DNA of 13,205 nt from Candidatus Peregrinibacteria bacterium (lineage in GTDB: Bacteria; Patescibacteriota; Gracilibacteria; UBA1369; LOWO2-01-FULL-3), in NCBI GenBank assembly GCA_007133095.1, contig SLNK01000033.1:1-13205 (forward strand). The letters are read 5' to 3'. Positions 7,165-13,205 of this stretch are shown piece after piece. The notes beneath the pieces were generated by a model. That model ran no database searches and was not told the DNA's origin. It was given only the letters and a program-made list of their open reading frames with translations. Position 1 is the stretch's first letter; every line of letters begins with the position of its first letter. The translations under genes were made by a program, and so were the position numbers.

Positions 7165-7256
7165 GAGTTTTTTTCAACTTTAAAAATAAACGCCTTTTAT
7201 AGAAGAAGTTTTCTCCCCGGAGGATCAAAAATAAAAATATTTATCACTCCGCAGCC

Positions 7257-8378
7257 TTAAGAAAATAGCACATTTTTCACTTTCTGTGCGGACTTTTTGA
7301 AGGAATATTTTTCCGCAAGTTCCGCGCCTCTTTTCGCAAGTTGAATCCGAAGTTTTTTATCCATAATTTTTTCCATAGCCTCCGCGACGGCCCCCTCTCG
7401 GGAAATATCAACAAAAAGCGCGCTCTCCCCCGCGACCTCCCTGTGAACCGGAATATCGGAAAGAATCATCGGGGTCCCGCAATTCGCGGCCTCAAGTATC
7501 GTTATATTGAATCCTTCACGACCGGACAAATTTATAAACGCAAGCGCTCCGTGATACAAAGCCGCCAAATCTTTTTCCGCCAAAAAGCCCGTCCTGATGA
7601 CGTTTTCTTCGCTTTCGGAATCAAAACTTTCATACAAAGAATCTTCATGCAATTTTCCTCCTGCCAGAACCAAAGGCACCTTCCCGAATTTCCCGTGCTC
7701 AGTCAGCAAAAGGTCAACATTTTTCCTTTTGTCATATCCGCCCGCATACAAAATATATCCGGCCCTCTCCAATCCGAATTTCCGCAGAACTTCATCAACA
7801 TATTTGACTGGCAGAGGATCTTTGTAAGTTTGAGGAGCATCGTTATAAGCGATTTTTATTTTGCTCTTTTCAACTTTGCAAACATTCAAAATGTCTTTTG
7901 CGGAACTTTTGGAAACGGTAAAAACGATATCCGCCAGAGATACTGCTTTTTTTGTTTTGGAATGATACATCTTCGAAAGAACGCCCCGCCTATAATTTTT
8001 GTCCATCCAAGGAATGCAATCATGAACGGTAACTGCAGTTTTTATCCCTTTTTTGTACCACTTTTTATCCCACGGATTCGAAGGGTAGGTAAAAAAAGCG
8101 ATATCCACTTTTTCTTTCTCAAAAAAGGCGGGCAAAAGAATTTGTTCCCACCAAGTTTTTCGCATGCCGGGGGAAGGAAAATTTTTCTCCGGCAAAATTT
8201 TTATCTCAACATTCTTCGGGAAACTTTCACGAATTTCTTTGTAAACTTCAGAAGGAACAACCAAAACATAAGTGTTTGACTTATCCTTTAGCGCCAACTC
8301 CGCAAAAAGATTTTTTGTATACTGCCCTATCCCCGTAAAAGGAAAAACCAAAAGCCTGGCGTTCACTCCTATTTTCAT
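7257..8378 (-). CDS. Glycosyltransferase, GT4-like (GT-B fold)
   Basis: This 373-residue cytoplasmic protein begins MKIGVNARLLVFPFTGIGQYTKNL, the acceptor-side loop typical of GT4 enzymes. In the N-terminal domain VTVHDCIPW is the usual HD motif. After the interdomain junction, YILYAGGYDKRKN starts the nucleotide-sugar domain, and EGFNITILE is the E-x7-E motif, followed by NCGTPMILSDIPVHREVAGESALFV. It probably transfers a hexose or mannose-type sugar from a nucleotide donor onto a lipid-linked or surface glycan; donor and acceptor cannot be read from sequence. It follows murG on the same strand after a gap filled by a foldback element. No transmembrane segment is seen. Confidence 0.93.
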   Translation of the reverse strand: MKIGVNARLLVFPFTGIGQYTKNLFAELALKDKSNTYVLVVPSEVYKEIRESFPKNVEIKILPEKNFPSPGMRKTWWEQILLPAFFEKEKVDIAFFTYPSNPWDKKWYKKGIKTAVTVHDCIPWMDKNYRRGVLSKMYHSKTKKAVSLADIVFTVSKSSAKDILNVCKVEKSKIKIAYNDAPQTYKDPLPVKYVDEVLRKFGLERAGYILYAGGYDKRKNVDLLLTEHGKFGKVPLVLAGGKLHEDSLYESFDSESEENVIRTGFLAEKDLAALYHGALAFINLSGREGFNITILEAANCGTPMILSDIPVHREVAGESALFVDISREGAVAEAMEKIMDKKLRIQLAKRGAELAEKYSFKKSAQKVKNVLFS

Positions 8379-8413
8379 GGATGAGTTTTACTAAAATATA
8401 AATTTCTTACGGC

Positions 8414-8565
8414 GGAAGCACGGGAAGCGAGTGCTTTCCTGAAAAGTCCTTTTGGGAAGCAGAGCGAGCCACATGTGGCTCGCGTCCCCTGAAAGTCGCG
8501 ATGGGCGACTGGAAGGGGGCTGCGTTCCGGACTTGAAGGAAACGTCACTCGTCTACCGTGCTTCC
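8414..8565 (+). repeat. Foldback element copy 1 (branched imperfect palindrome)
   Basis: A 152-bp element in the murG-glycosyltransferase gap. Outer pairings, from the ends inward: GGAAGCACGG (8414-8423) with CCGTGCTTCC (8556-8565); CGAGTG (8428) with CACTCG (8546); TTTCCT (8435) with AGGAAA (8537); AAGTCC (8444) with GGACTT (8529); GGAA-GCAG (8455-8462) with CTGC-G-TTCC (8520-8528). Inside are two hairpins. One is a perfect 20-bp palindrome (8464-8483). The other has stem CCCCT/AGGGG (8486, 8514), then AGTCGC/GCGACT around GATGG. It shares three core blocks with the copy at 12130. No protein is convincingly encoded in it. Confidence 0.85.
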
Positions 8566-8627
8566 TTGAGAATAAATGTATTTTTAAACGTGAAACCTCC
8601 ATTTTATATTCTTTGTGGATCAATTTT

Positions 8628-9671
8628 TCAATGATTAAAAATTATTTCCGCGATTCTCTCCGCTCCGTTTACATCGCTTTTACATTTGTCCCCGGGCGAA
8701 TTATACGCCTCTTCAACGCCCTTTAAAAACTCCCCTTTTCCAGCGGAAGAATCCAAAACTTCCCACCCGCAACGCTTCGCAAAAACCTCGGCGTTTTTTA
8801 TTTGATCGCCCCGGCTCGCGTCTTTCCCCAGAGGAATAATCAAAGCTTTCTTCTCCAAAAAAGCAATCTCCGCAAGACTGTTTGCTCCGCCTCTGGAAAT
8901 AATCAAATCGCTAAGCGCATAAACATCGGCAATCTCTTCGGACAGGTATTCATACTGTGCGTAACCTTTCGCGGTGATAGATTTATTCATTTTTCCCCGT
9001 CCGCAAATATGGACAATTTCGAAGGTTTTTAACAGATCGCCAAGGGAGTTCCAAACCAAGTTATTTATCTGAGCCGCGCCCTGACTGCCCCCCACAACCA
9101 AAATAACAGGTTTAGTCCCACTCAACCCCGTAAACAATAAAGCTTTTTCTTTTTTTCCTTCGCCCACTTCAACTCTGACCGGATTTCCCGTCACGACAAT
9201 TTTCTCCGAAAACTTTTTGAAATACTTTTTGCTTTCTTCAAAGCTCACACAAATCTTTTTCGCAAAACGGGCGGCAATCTTGTTTGCGAGACCGGGAACA
9301 AAATCCGATTCATGAATAACGATTGGGATTTTTAAACTTGCCGCAGCCAGTACAACCGGAACACCGACAAACCCCCCTTTACTGAAAAGGACATCGGTAT
9401 GGAACTTTTTTAGGATCCCGCGCGCTTGAAAAAAACCGATAGGGACTTTGAAAAAATCCAAAAAATTCCTGAATGAAAAGTATCTTCGAAACTTTCCGCA
9501 AGCAACACCCCTATAATCAAGCCCGGCATCCTTGGCCATTTTTTCTTCAACACCTCCCCGTGAGCCGATATACAAAAATTTGTGTTCGCCGTCTTTTCTA
9601 AGCTCTTCTATAACGGCGAAGTTGGGGACGACGTGTCCTGCGGTCCCCCCACCGGTCAATGCTATTCGCAT
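8628..9671 (-). CDS. murG: UDP-GlcNAc:lipid I N-acetylglucosaminyltransferase MurG
   Basis: MurG converts lipid I to lipid II on the inner face of the cytoplasmic membrane. At 347 residues it has normal length. Seen: the N-terminal glycine loop TGGGTAGHVVPN (6-17), FSKGGFVGVPVV, HESDFVPGLAN (120-130), TGNPVR (161-166), the loop GGSQGAAQIN (184-193) and the donor-site region SRGGANSLAEIA (259-270), then IPLGKDASRGDQ. In most relatives the second-last loop reads HEQN-x-VPG; here it is HESDF. The start overlaps the end of ftsW by 74 nt and the first residues match the family, so the overlap is real. ftsW then murG is the order often found in division clusters, here without other mur genes. Confidence 0.95.
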   Translation of the reverse strand: MRIALTGGGTAGHVVPNFAVIEELRKDGEHKFLYIGSRGGVEEKMAKDAGLDYRGVACGKFRRYFSFRNFLDFFKVPIGFFQARGILKKFHTDVLFSKGGFVGVPVVLAAASLKIPIVIHESDFVPGLANKIAARFAKKICVSFEESKKYFKKFSEKIVVTGNPVRVEVGEGKKEKALLFTGLSGTKPVILVVGGSQGAAQINNLVWNSLGDLLKTFEIVHICGRGKMNKSITAKGYAQYEYLSEEIADVYALSDLIISRGGANSLAEIAFLEKKALIIPLGKDASRGDQIKNAEVFAKRCGWEVLDSSAGKGEFLKGVEEAYNSPGDKCKSDVNGAERIAEIIFNH

Positions 9672-10806
9672 AATAAGTTGTGTTTTCCGATATTTTTAAG
9701 AGAATCGCGATACCGATAAGAGACGCCACGAGAGAAGATCCACCGTAACTTATAAAAGGTAGAGTTATTCCGGTAACCGGTATAAGAGCGGTATTGACGG
9801 CTATATTCACGAAGGCCTGCCCGACTATCCATGTGGTTATTCCTATGGCCAGATACATTTCGAACTTGTTCGGAGCTCTACTGGCTATTCTATATCCCCG
9901 AAGTGAGATGACAAAATAAGCCAGCACTATGAGCACAATTCTAAAAAACCCCAATTCTTCAGCCGATGCCGCAAAAATAAAGTCATCGGAAGCCTGGGGA
10001 AGCCAGTAAGATTTTTGAACTCCCTGCGTGAGACCCCTCCCCCAAAAACCGCCACTTCCAACGGCAACATTGGCTTGCAAAGACTGCCAGCAGTGATCCT
10101 GAACGCAGTCGGCGTCAACATTCATAAAGACCTGAAACCTCTCCCGCACATGCGGCACGGAGGAAACAACTATAATTATCCCTATACAAGCTATAAGAAA
10201 ACCGAGCCCCAGATGCTTAAGTCTGGCGCCGGCCGCAAAATAAACCGCAGTACTGACAATTACGGAAACCATTGCGGAACCGTAATCGTTTTGTAGAACG
10301 AGAAGCAAAACAACAAGACCTGAAATTACACAAAAAGGCAAAAATCCATCTCTGAAACTTTCCACGGAACTCTGCCGCTTTGAAAACCAGTAAGCCAAAT
10401 AAAGAATAAGCGCCAACTTCGCAAATTCGGACGGCTGAATAGAAGTGTTAAAAATAACAAGCCAGCGAGAAGCGATCGTCCCGAAACTTTGCCCCATGAC
10501 TACAACCGCAACAAGCAAAACAATCCCGAGAACAAAAATGGCGGGAGCAAGTTTTTTCCAAATTCTCACGGGGATTTTTGACGCCAAGAAAAACGCAAAA
10601 AGTCCTACAAATAAACGGATTGTATGTTTTTTGAATAACAAATAGCAATCTACCTCGGGGTCTCCGCAATTCGGGAATTGGACTCCCGGAGCGGACAAGG
10701 CTATTGATTTGGGAACTCCGATACTTGTGATCATAACAAGCCCGAAGATAAGCAAAAACAAGACGGTTAAAGCCAATGTTGTGTCGAATTTCAATGTTTT
10801 TCCCAT
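9598..10806 (-). CDS. ftsW: Lipid II polymerase FtsW (SEDS family)
   Basis: The product is 402 residues from ATG at 10806; an upstream in-frame extension looks non-coding. SEDS proteins polymerise lipid II; FtsW does so at the septum with a partner class B PBP. It is a multi-pass membrane protein. Family signatures are FGLVMITS in the first helix, QPSEFAKLALILYLAYW, LLVLQNDYGSAMV, the long external loop GRGLTQGVQKSYWLPQASDDFIFA (key Asp275), EELGFF, and GITLPFISYGGSS near the C-terminus. VQKSYWLP resembles FtsW more than RodA, and murG adjacency agrees. Two cysteine pairs (47/54, 234/239) lie in predicted external loops. The basic tail DRRTRRPQLRRYRRA is encoded inside the murG start region. 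Confidence 0.92.
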   Translation of the reverse strand: MGKTLKFDTTLALTVLFLLIFGLVMITSIGVPKSIALSAPGVQFPNCGDPEVDCYLLFKKHTIRLFVGLFAFFLASKIPVRIWKKLAPAIFVLGIVLLVAVVVMGQSFGTIASRWLVIFNTSIQPSEFAKLALILYLAYWFSKRQSSVESFRDGFLPFCVISGLVVLLLVLQNDYGSAMVSVIVSTAVYFAAGARLKHLGLGFLIACIGIIIVVSSVPHVRERFQVFMNVDADCVQDHCWQSLQANVAVGSGGFWGRGLTQGVQKSYWLPQASDDFIFAASAEELGFFRIVLIVLAYFVISLRGYRIASRAPNKFEMYLAIGITTWIVGQAFVNIAVNTALIPVTGITLPFISYGGSSLVASLIGIAILLKISENTTYYANSIDRWGDRRTRRPQLRRYRRA

Positions 10807-10828
10807 AGTCGCACTTAAAGCAGAGAAG

Positions 10829-10857
10829 ATACTACTGGTTTTGATACAAAAGAGCAA
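10829..10857 (-). promoter_or_regulatory. Predicted ftsW-murG promoter
   Basis: The minus strand has TTGCTC (10852-10857) and TAGTAT (10829-10834), 17 nt apart. Transcription would start about 15 nt before the ftsW ATG. It overlaps the lspA promoter on the other strand almost completely. Confidence 0.45.
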
Positions 10858-10864
10858 TTATAAT
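10836..10864 (+). promoter_or_regulatory. Predicted lspA promoter
   Basis: A perfect -10 TATAAT (10859-10864) lies 17 nt after a weak -35 TGGTTT (10836-10841). The lspA ATG begins 7 nt after the last base of the -10, so RNA would start at or next to the A of the start codon. Confidence 0.65.
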
Positions 10865-10870
10865 GAAAGC

Positions 10871-11332
10871 ATGAAAAAAATGTTTGGACAAATATTGATT
10901 TTGGCGTCTGTTCTGGCACTTGCGGATCAAACCACGAAGTGGGTCGCGGTTAGACACCTGGAAACTCCCGTCAGTTTGGTGGGGGATATTTTTATGCTTG
11001 AATATACTGAGAACACGGGGATGGCGTTCGGTTTGCCGATGCCTTACGGTATATTGCTCTTTGGAAGTATTTTCTTACTGATATTGATAGGTTTTATAGC
11101 AAAAAAAGAATTGGATTTAAGGAAGTTGACAGCGCGACTTGCAGTCGCGCTTGTAATGGGCGGAGCACTGGGAAACATCATAGACAGAATAGTAAACGGC
11201 TACGTAATAGATTTCATCAAGATATGGAAGTGGCCCAATTTTAACGTTGCGGACATATTTATAACCGCCGGAATATTGTTGATAATAATTTTTTATGCTA
11301 AAATTAGGAACGATGAACAACGAAGAAATTGA
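10871..11332 (+). CDS. lspA: Lipoprotein signal peptidase (signal peptidase II)
   Basis: LspA cleaves the signal peptide of diacylglyceryl-prolipoproteins in the membrane. The protein is 153 residues from ATG at 10871. All family blocks are present: ADQTTKW (Asp19) at the end of helix 1, ENTGMAFG (47-54), GALGNIIDR (98-106, catalytic Asp105) and FNVADIFITAG (124-134, catalytic Asp128). Four hydrophobic segments are visible. A longer reading from 10709 would run backwards through the ftsW start region and is rejected. The gene implies the cell makes lipoproteins. It overlaps the next membrane-protein gene by 20 nt. Confidence 0.96.
   Translation: MKKMFGQILILASVLALADQTTKWVAVRHLETPVSLVGDIFMLEYTENTGMAFGLPMPYGILLFGSIFLLILIGFIAKKELDLRKLTARLAVALVMGGALGNIIDRIVNGYVIDFIKIWKWPNFNVADIFITAGILLIIIFYAKIRNDEQRRN
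11276..11304 (+). promoter_or_regulatory. Predicted internal promoter at the end of lspA
   Basis: TTGTTG (11276-11281) and TAAAAT (11299-11304) are 17 nt apart within lspA. The ATG at 11313 begins 8 nt after the -10, again giving a near-leaderless start. AT-rich DNA makes chance matches likely, so this is tentative. Confidence 0.4.
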
Positions 11333-12095
11333 AGAAATAGGGCCGGAGAGGATTTCCTTTGCAACTTTTTTACTAAGGTTGATTGCAGGATGCGCCGGAG
11401 GTGTGGCCGGAGGAGTTGTCTTGCTGCTTGTTTTTATGCTTGTTTCATCGGTTTTTGAGCCGCTTGCCACTCTAAACGAACAAATAACATACATCAGCCC
11501 GATATTCACTTTCATTCTGGTAACAATGATATTCGTCTCCACAACGATAGGAAACATAGCGAGCACGTGGTTGATGGGATTGGTTGAAAAAGGAAGATAT
11601 CAAAAAATTTCCTCCGCCATATATCAGATATTCATAATAAGTTTGATAATTTTTATAGTTTTGTCCCCCGTTTATTTTGTAACGGGAGCGGCGAACCCGG
11701 CTGTTACCGCATACGTTGTTGCACTTCACATAATATTGGCCGCGCAAGTAAGCGCGTTAATTTTAGAGATAGTTTCCAATTACAGGTATTCGCTGGTGGG
11801 AGTTTACGGAGTGACTTTTTCCGTTTTGGTTAGTGCGGGGATCCTGTTCTCAATGGCAAGCTTCATAGAAAATCCTCAAATCTTGCTGTTTATTGCACTG
11901 CCGGTGGTATGGGGATCAATAGCTTTTGTAGGCGGAATTGTGAACAATATTTATGTGTGGTTGGCCAAAACTTACGATAAAGATTTTCTCGCCATAGATA
12001 CAGCATACGGAGAAGATTACGGAGAAGAGGTGGAAGAAGAGGAAGAGCCTGCCGCAAAAGATGAAGAGGGCGGCGACTTTCTAAGACATAACTAG
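11313..12095 (+). CDS. Six-helix membrane protein of unknown function with acidic tail
   Basis: I do not recognise the family. Read from ATG at 11313 it has 260 residues: a short acidic N-terminus (NNEEIEEIGPERI), about six long hydrophobic segments, and a C-terminal cytoplasmic-looking tail extremely rich in Glu and Asp (EVEEEEEPAAKDEEGGD). The first helix has Gly-rich packing (AGCAGGVAGGVV). Helix boundaries are roughly residues 17-45, 65-90, 104-128, 130-156, 161-184 and 190-220. There are no catalytic motifs or transporter signatures I can name. An ATG six codons earlier (11295) is possible; AGGA at 11306-11309 and a promoter-like pair favour 11313. The 20-nt overlap with lspA suggests joint expression. 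Confidence 0.85.
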   Translation: MNNEEIEEIGPERISFATFLLRLIAGCAGGVAGGVVLLLVFMLVSSVFEPLATLNEQITYISPIFTFILVTMIFVSTTIGNIASTWLMGLVEKGRYQKISSAIYQIFIISLIIFIVLSPVYFVTGAANPAVTAYVVALHIILAAQVSALILEIVSNYRYSLVGVYGVTFSVLVSAGILFSMASFIENPQILLFIALPVVWGSIAFVGGIVNNIYVWLAKTYDKDFLAIDTAYGEDYGEEVEEEEEPAAKDEEGGDFLRHN

Positions 12096-12129
12096 AGGGA
12101 AATAACAATTTTAATTGCAAGCATTGAAT

Positions 12130-12270
12130 TATGGGGATGACGAGTATTTCCCCGAAAAGCTATTTCAAGGAAGCAGAGCGAATTCGTCGTAGACGAATGA
12201 GCGTCCCCTGTAAGCTTGCTGAAAGGGGGCTGCGCTCCTTGCTTGAGGGGAAATGCCCGCCATCCCCATA
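12130..12270 (+). repeat. Foldback element copy 2 (branched imperfect palindrome)
   Basis: A 141-bp element between two convergent genes. Outer pairings: TATGGGGATG (12130-12139) with CATCCCCATA (12261-12270); ATTTCCCC (12146) with GGGGAAAT (12247); AAGC (12157) with GCTT (12241); AAGGA (12167) with TCCTT (12236); GCAG (12173) with CTGC (12230). Inside are ATTCGTC-gta-GACGAAT (12182-12198), then CCCCT (12205)/AGGGG (12224) enclosing AGC-tt-GCT. It shares core blocks GGAAGCAGAGCGA, GCGTCCCCTG and AAGGGGGCTGCGYTCC with copy 1 in the same orientation, while its outer arms are unrelated to those of copy 1. Confidence 0.85.
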
Positions 12271-12298
12271 CCCCTTTTGTGATCAAAATTCGACGTGA

Positions 12299-13123
12299 TT
12301 ATTTCTTAAAGGCTCTCTCAAGCGCATCTTCCATAGCCTCGAAAGGAGCTTCTTTGCCCGTCCACAGCTCAAACTGTTTGACTCCCTGCCAAAGCAACAT
12401 CCTGTCCCCGGGAACAATATGCCTTTTCAATTTATCGGATATTCGCAGGAGAGGCGTAATCAACGGAGTATAAGACAAATCCATGACGGTATCAAAACAT
12501 TCAATGTATTCCGGCTCGCAAAAGAAAGGCATACTCGGCGGGTCATTATGCCACAAAGAAGTTGCATGGATAAGAATGTCTCCGGTTCCTTGAGCTCCCC
12601 ACTCATCGCTATGAATTTCGCTGTCAAACAGTTCCGCAAAATCGACGGCGATTTTATCGGCCTTCTCCTTACTCCTATTTTGAATCCAGACATGTCCTCC
12701 CGCCATCAATAAACCGTAAGCGGCGGCCCTTGCGGCACCACCGGCACCAATCACAACGGAAATGCTTTCTCTTAAATCACCATAAGTTTCTTTAAGGGCG
12801 GAGGCTACTCCAAAATGGTCGGTATTGTACCCGTAAAGTGAATTATTCTTCCTGATAACGGTATTCACAGCCCCGATTTTTTTTGCATCGTCATCAATTG
12901 TATCGATATATTTCAGAATTTTCTCCTTATACGGCAAAGAAACCGAAAGCCCGTAAACATTATTCTCTTTAAGATTTTTCATAAAATCACCCAGCTCTTT
13001 CTCTTCAATTTCAAACACATTGTACTTGGCGTCTATCCCAAGATCTTCAAAGGCGGCATTATGCATCACCGGCGAAACCGAATGTTTTGCGGGATTTGCC
13101 AAAATCCCATACTGCTTAGTCAT
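12299..13123 (-). CDS. aroE: Shikimate dehydrogenase (NADP+)
   Basis: AroE reduces 3-dehydroshikimate to shikimate with NADPH in the chorismate pathway. From ATG at 13123 it has 274 residues, normal for the family; a GTG nine codons upstream is unlikely. Substrate-site motifs are HSVSPVMHN (Ser15, Ser17), SVSLPYKE (catalytic Lys66) and YNTDHFG (Asp102). The Rossmann loop is GAGGAARAA (126-134), followed by QNRSKEKA, whose Arg/Ser favours NADP. Near the C-terminus is LLWQGVKQFELWTG. No other aro gene is in the window. It faces the membrane-protein gene tail to tail, with a foldback element between them. Confidence 0.96.
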   Translation of the reverse strand: MTKQYGILANPAKHSVSPVMHNAAFEDLGIDAKYNVFEIEEKELGDFMKNLKENNVYGLSVSLPYKEKILKYIDTIDDDAKKIGAVNTVIRKNNSLYGYNTDHFGVASALKETYGDLRESISVVIGAGGAARAAAYGLLMAGGHVWIQNRSKEKADKIAVDFAELFDSEIHSDEWGAQGTGDILIHATSLWHNDPPSMPFFCEPEYIECFDTVMDLSYTPLITPLLRISDKLKRHIVPGDRMLLWQGVKQFELWTGKEAPFEAMEDALERAFKK

Positions 13124-13130
13124 GGTCACA

Positions 13131-13159
13131 AGAATACCACACGAAACCACTTGTATAAA
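13131..13159 (-). promoter_or_regulatory. Predicted aroE promoter
   Basis: The minus strand has TTTATA (13154-13159) and TATTCT (13131-13136), 17 nt apart, with 7 nt between the -10 and the aroE ATG. This repeats the near-leaderless geometry of lspA and mutS. Confidence 0.45.
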
Positions 13160-13179
13160 ATGATAAAAAATGGTAATAT
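13151..13179 (+). promoter_or_regulatory. Predicted plus-strand promoter leading out of the window
   Basis: TTGTAT (13151-13156) and TAATAT (13174-13179) are 17 nt apart. A purine-rich AGAGGAT follows at about 13193, which could be a ribosome binding site for a gene starting just beyond the window. It overlaps the aroE promoter on the other strand. Confidence 0.5.
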
Positions 13180-13205
13180 ATGCGGATATCGTAGAGGATA
13201 AAAGA

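Noticed and set aside
7341..8279. A 312-codon open frame on the plus strand
   Set aside because: It is antisense to the glycosyltransferase, which has clear family motifs. The product is a biased Phe/Arg/Asn-rich shadow with no recognisable domain.
8414..8565. Integron attC site or intrinsic terminator as explanation of the foldback element
   Set aside because: There is no attC core (GTTRRRY/RYYYAAC) at the ends and no T-run after the stem on either strand. The branched head is also unlike a simple terminator.
8375..8623. An 82-codon minus-strand frame in the murG-glycosyltransferase gap
   Set aside because: It runs through the foldback element; its sequence is explained by the palindrome and has no protein-like features.
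10709..10870. A 54-codon N-terminal extension of lspA
   Set aside because: It is antisense to the ftsW start, and the family N-terminus begins at MKKMFGQ with a promoter directly before it.
1..13205. CRISPR arrays, transposase genes or prophage genes
   Set aside because: No regularly spaced repeats, transposase or phage motifs were found on either strand.

Overview
The window reads as a chromosomal segment of a bacterium with a small, compact genome, plausibly a Patescibacteria/CPR lineage. The grounds are very tight packing, scattered single housekeeping genes rather than large pathway operons, few visible Shine-Dalgarno sites, and several strong sigma70-type promoters placed so close to start codons that the mRNAs should be leaderless. 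The lineage call is an inference from style, not from a marker gene. TGA is used as a normal stop (dinB, relE), so a recoded-UGA lineage is unlikely.

Region 1 (1-7164, all minus strand) is a mutagenesis and repair block. Reading in the direction of transcription: lexA with a strong promoter and two matching 16-bp operators; a 66-residue basic hypothetical ORF; an AbrB-type antitoxin and a short RelE-type toxin; dinB (Pol IV); a tRNA-Thr(CGU); mutS; and mutL (last few codons beyond the window). abrB, relE and dinB are joined by 1-nt stop/start overlaps (TAATG, TGATG). The tRNA lies 3 nt after dinB. Separate promoters are visible for the tRNA and mutS. DinB, MutS and MutL each carry a recognisable sliding-clamp-binding peptide.

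Region 2 (7257-10806, minus strand) is envelope and division: ftsW, then murG overlapping it by 74 nt, a 249-bp gap holding a large foldback element, then a GT4-type glycosyltransferase.

Region 3 (10871-12095, plus strand) has lspA and an unknown six-helix membrane protein, divergent from ftsW across overlapping promoters. Region 4 is a convergent gap with a second foldback element, then aroE (minus strand), and at the right edge a plus-strand promoter leading out of the window.

The most unusual thing here is the pair of foldback elements (8414-8565 and 12130-12270). They share three short core blocks and the same branched folding plan (a long interrupted outer stem topped by two hairpins). 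Their outer arms are unrelated in sequence, yet each left arm pairs with its own right arm. I do not recognise this as a named repeat family. A 16-residue, GC-rich, internally duplicated insert in MutS carries short words resembling part of element 1.
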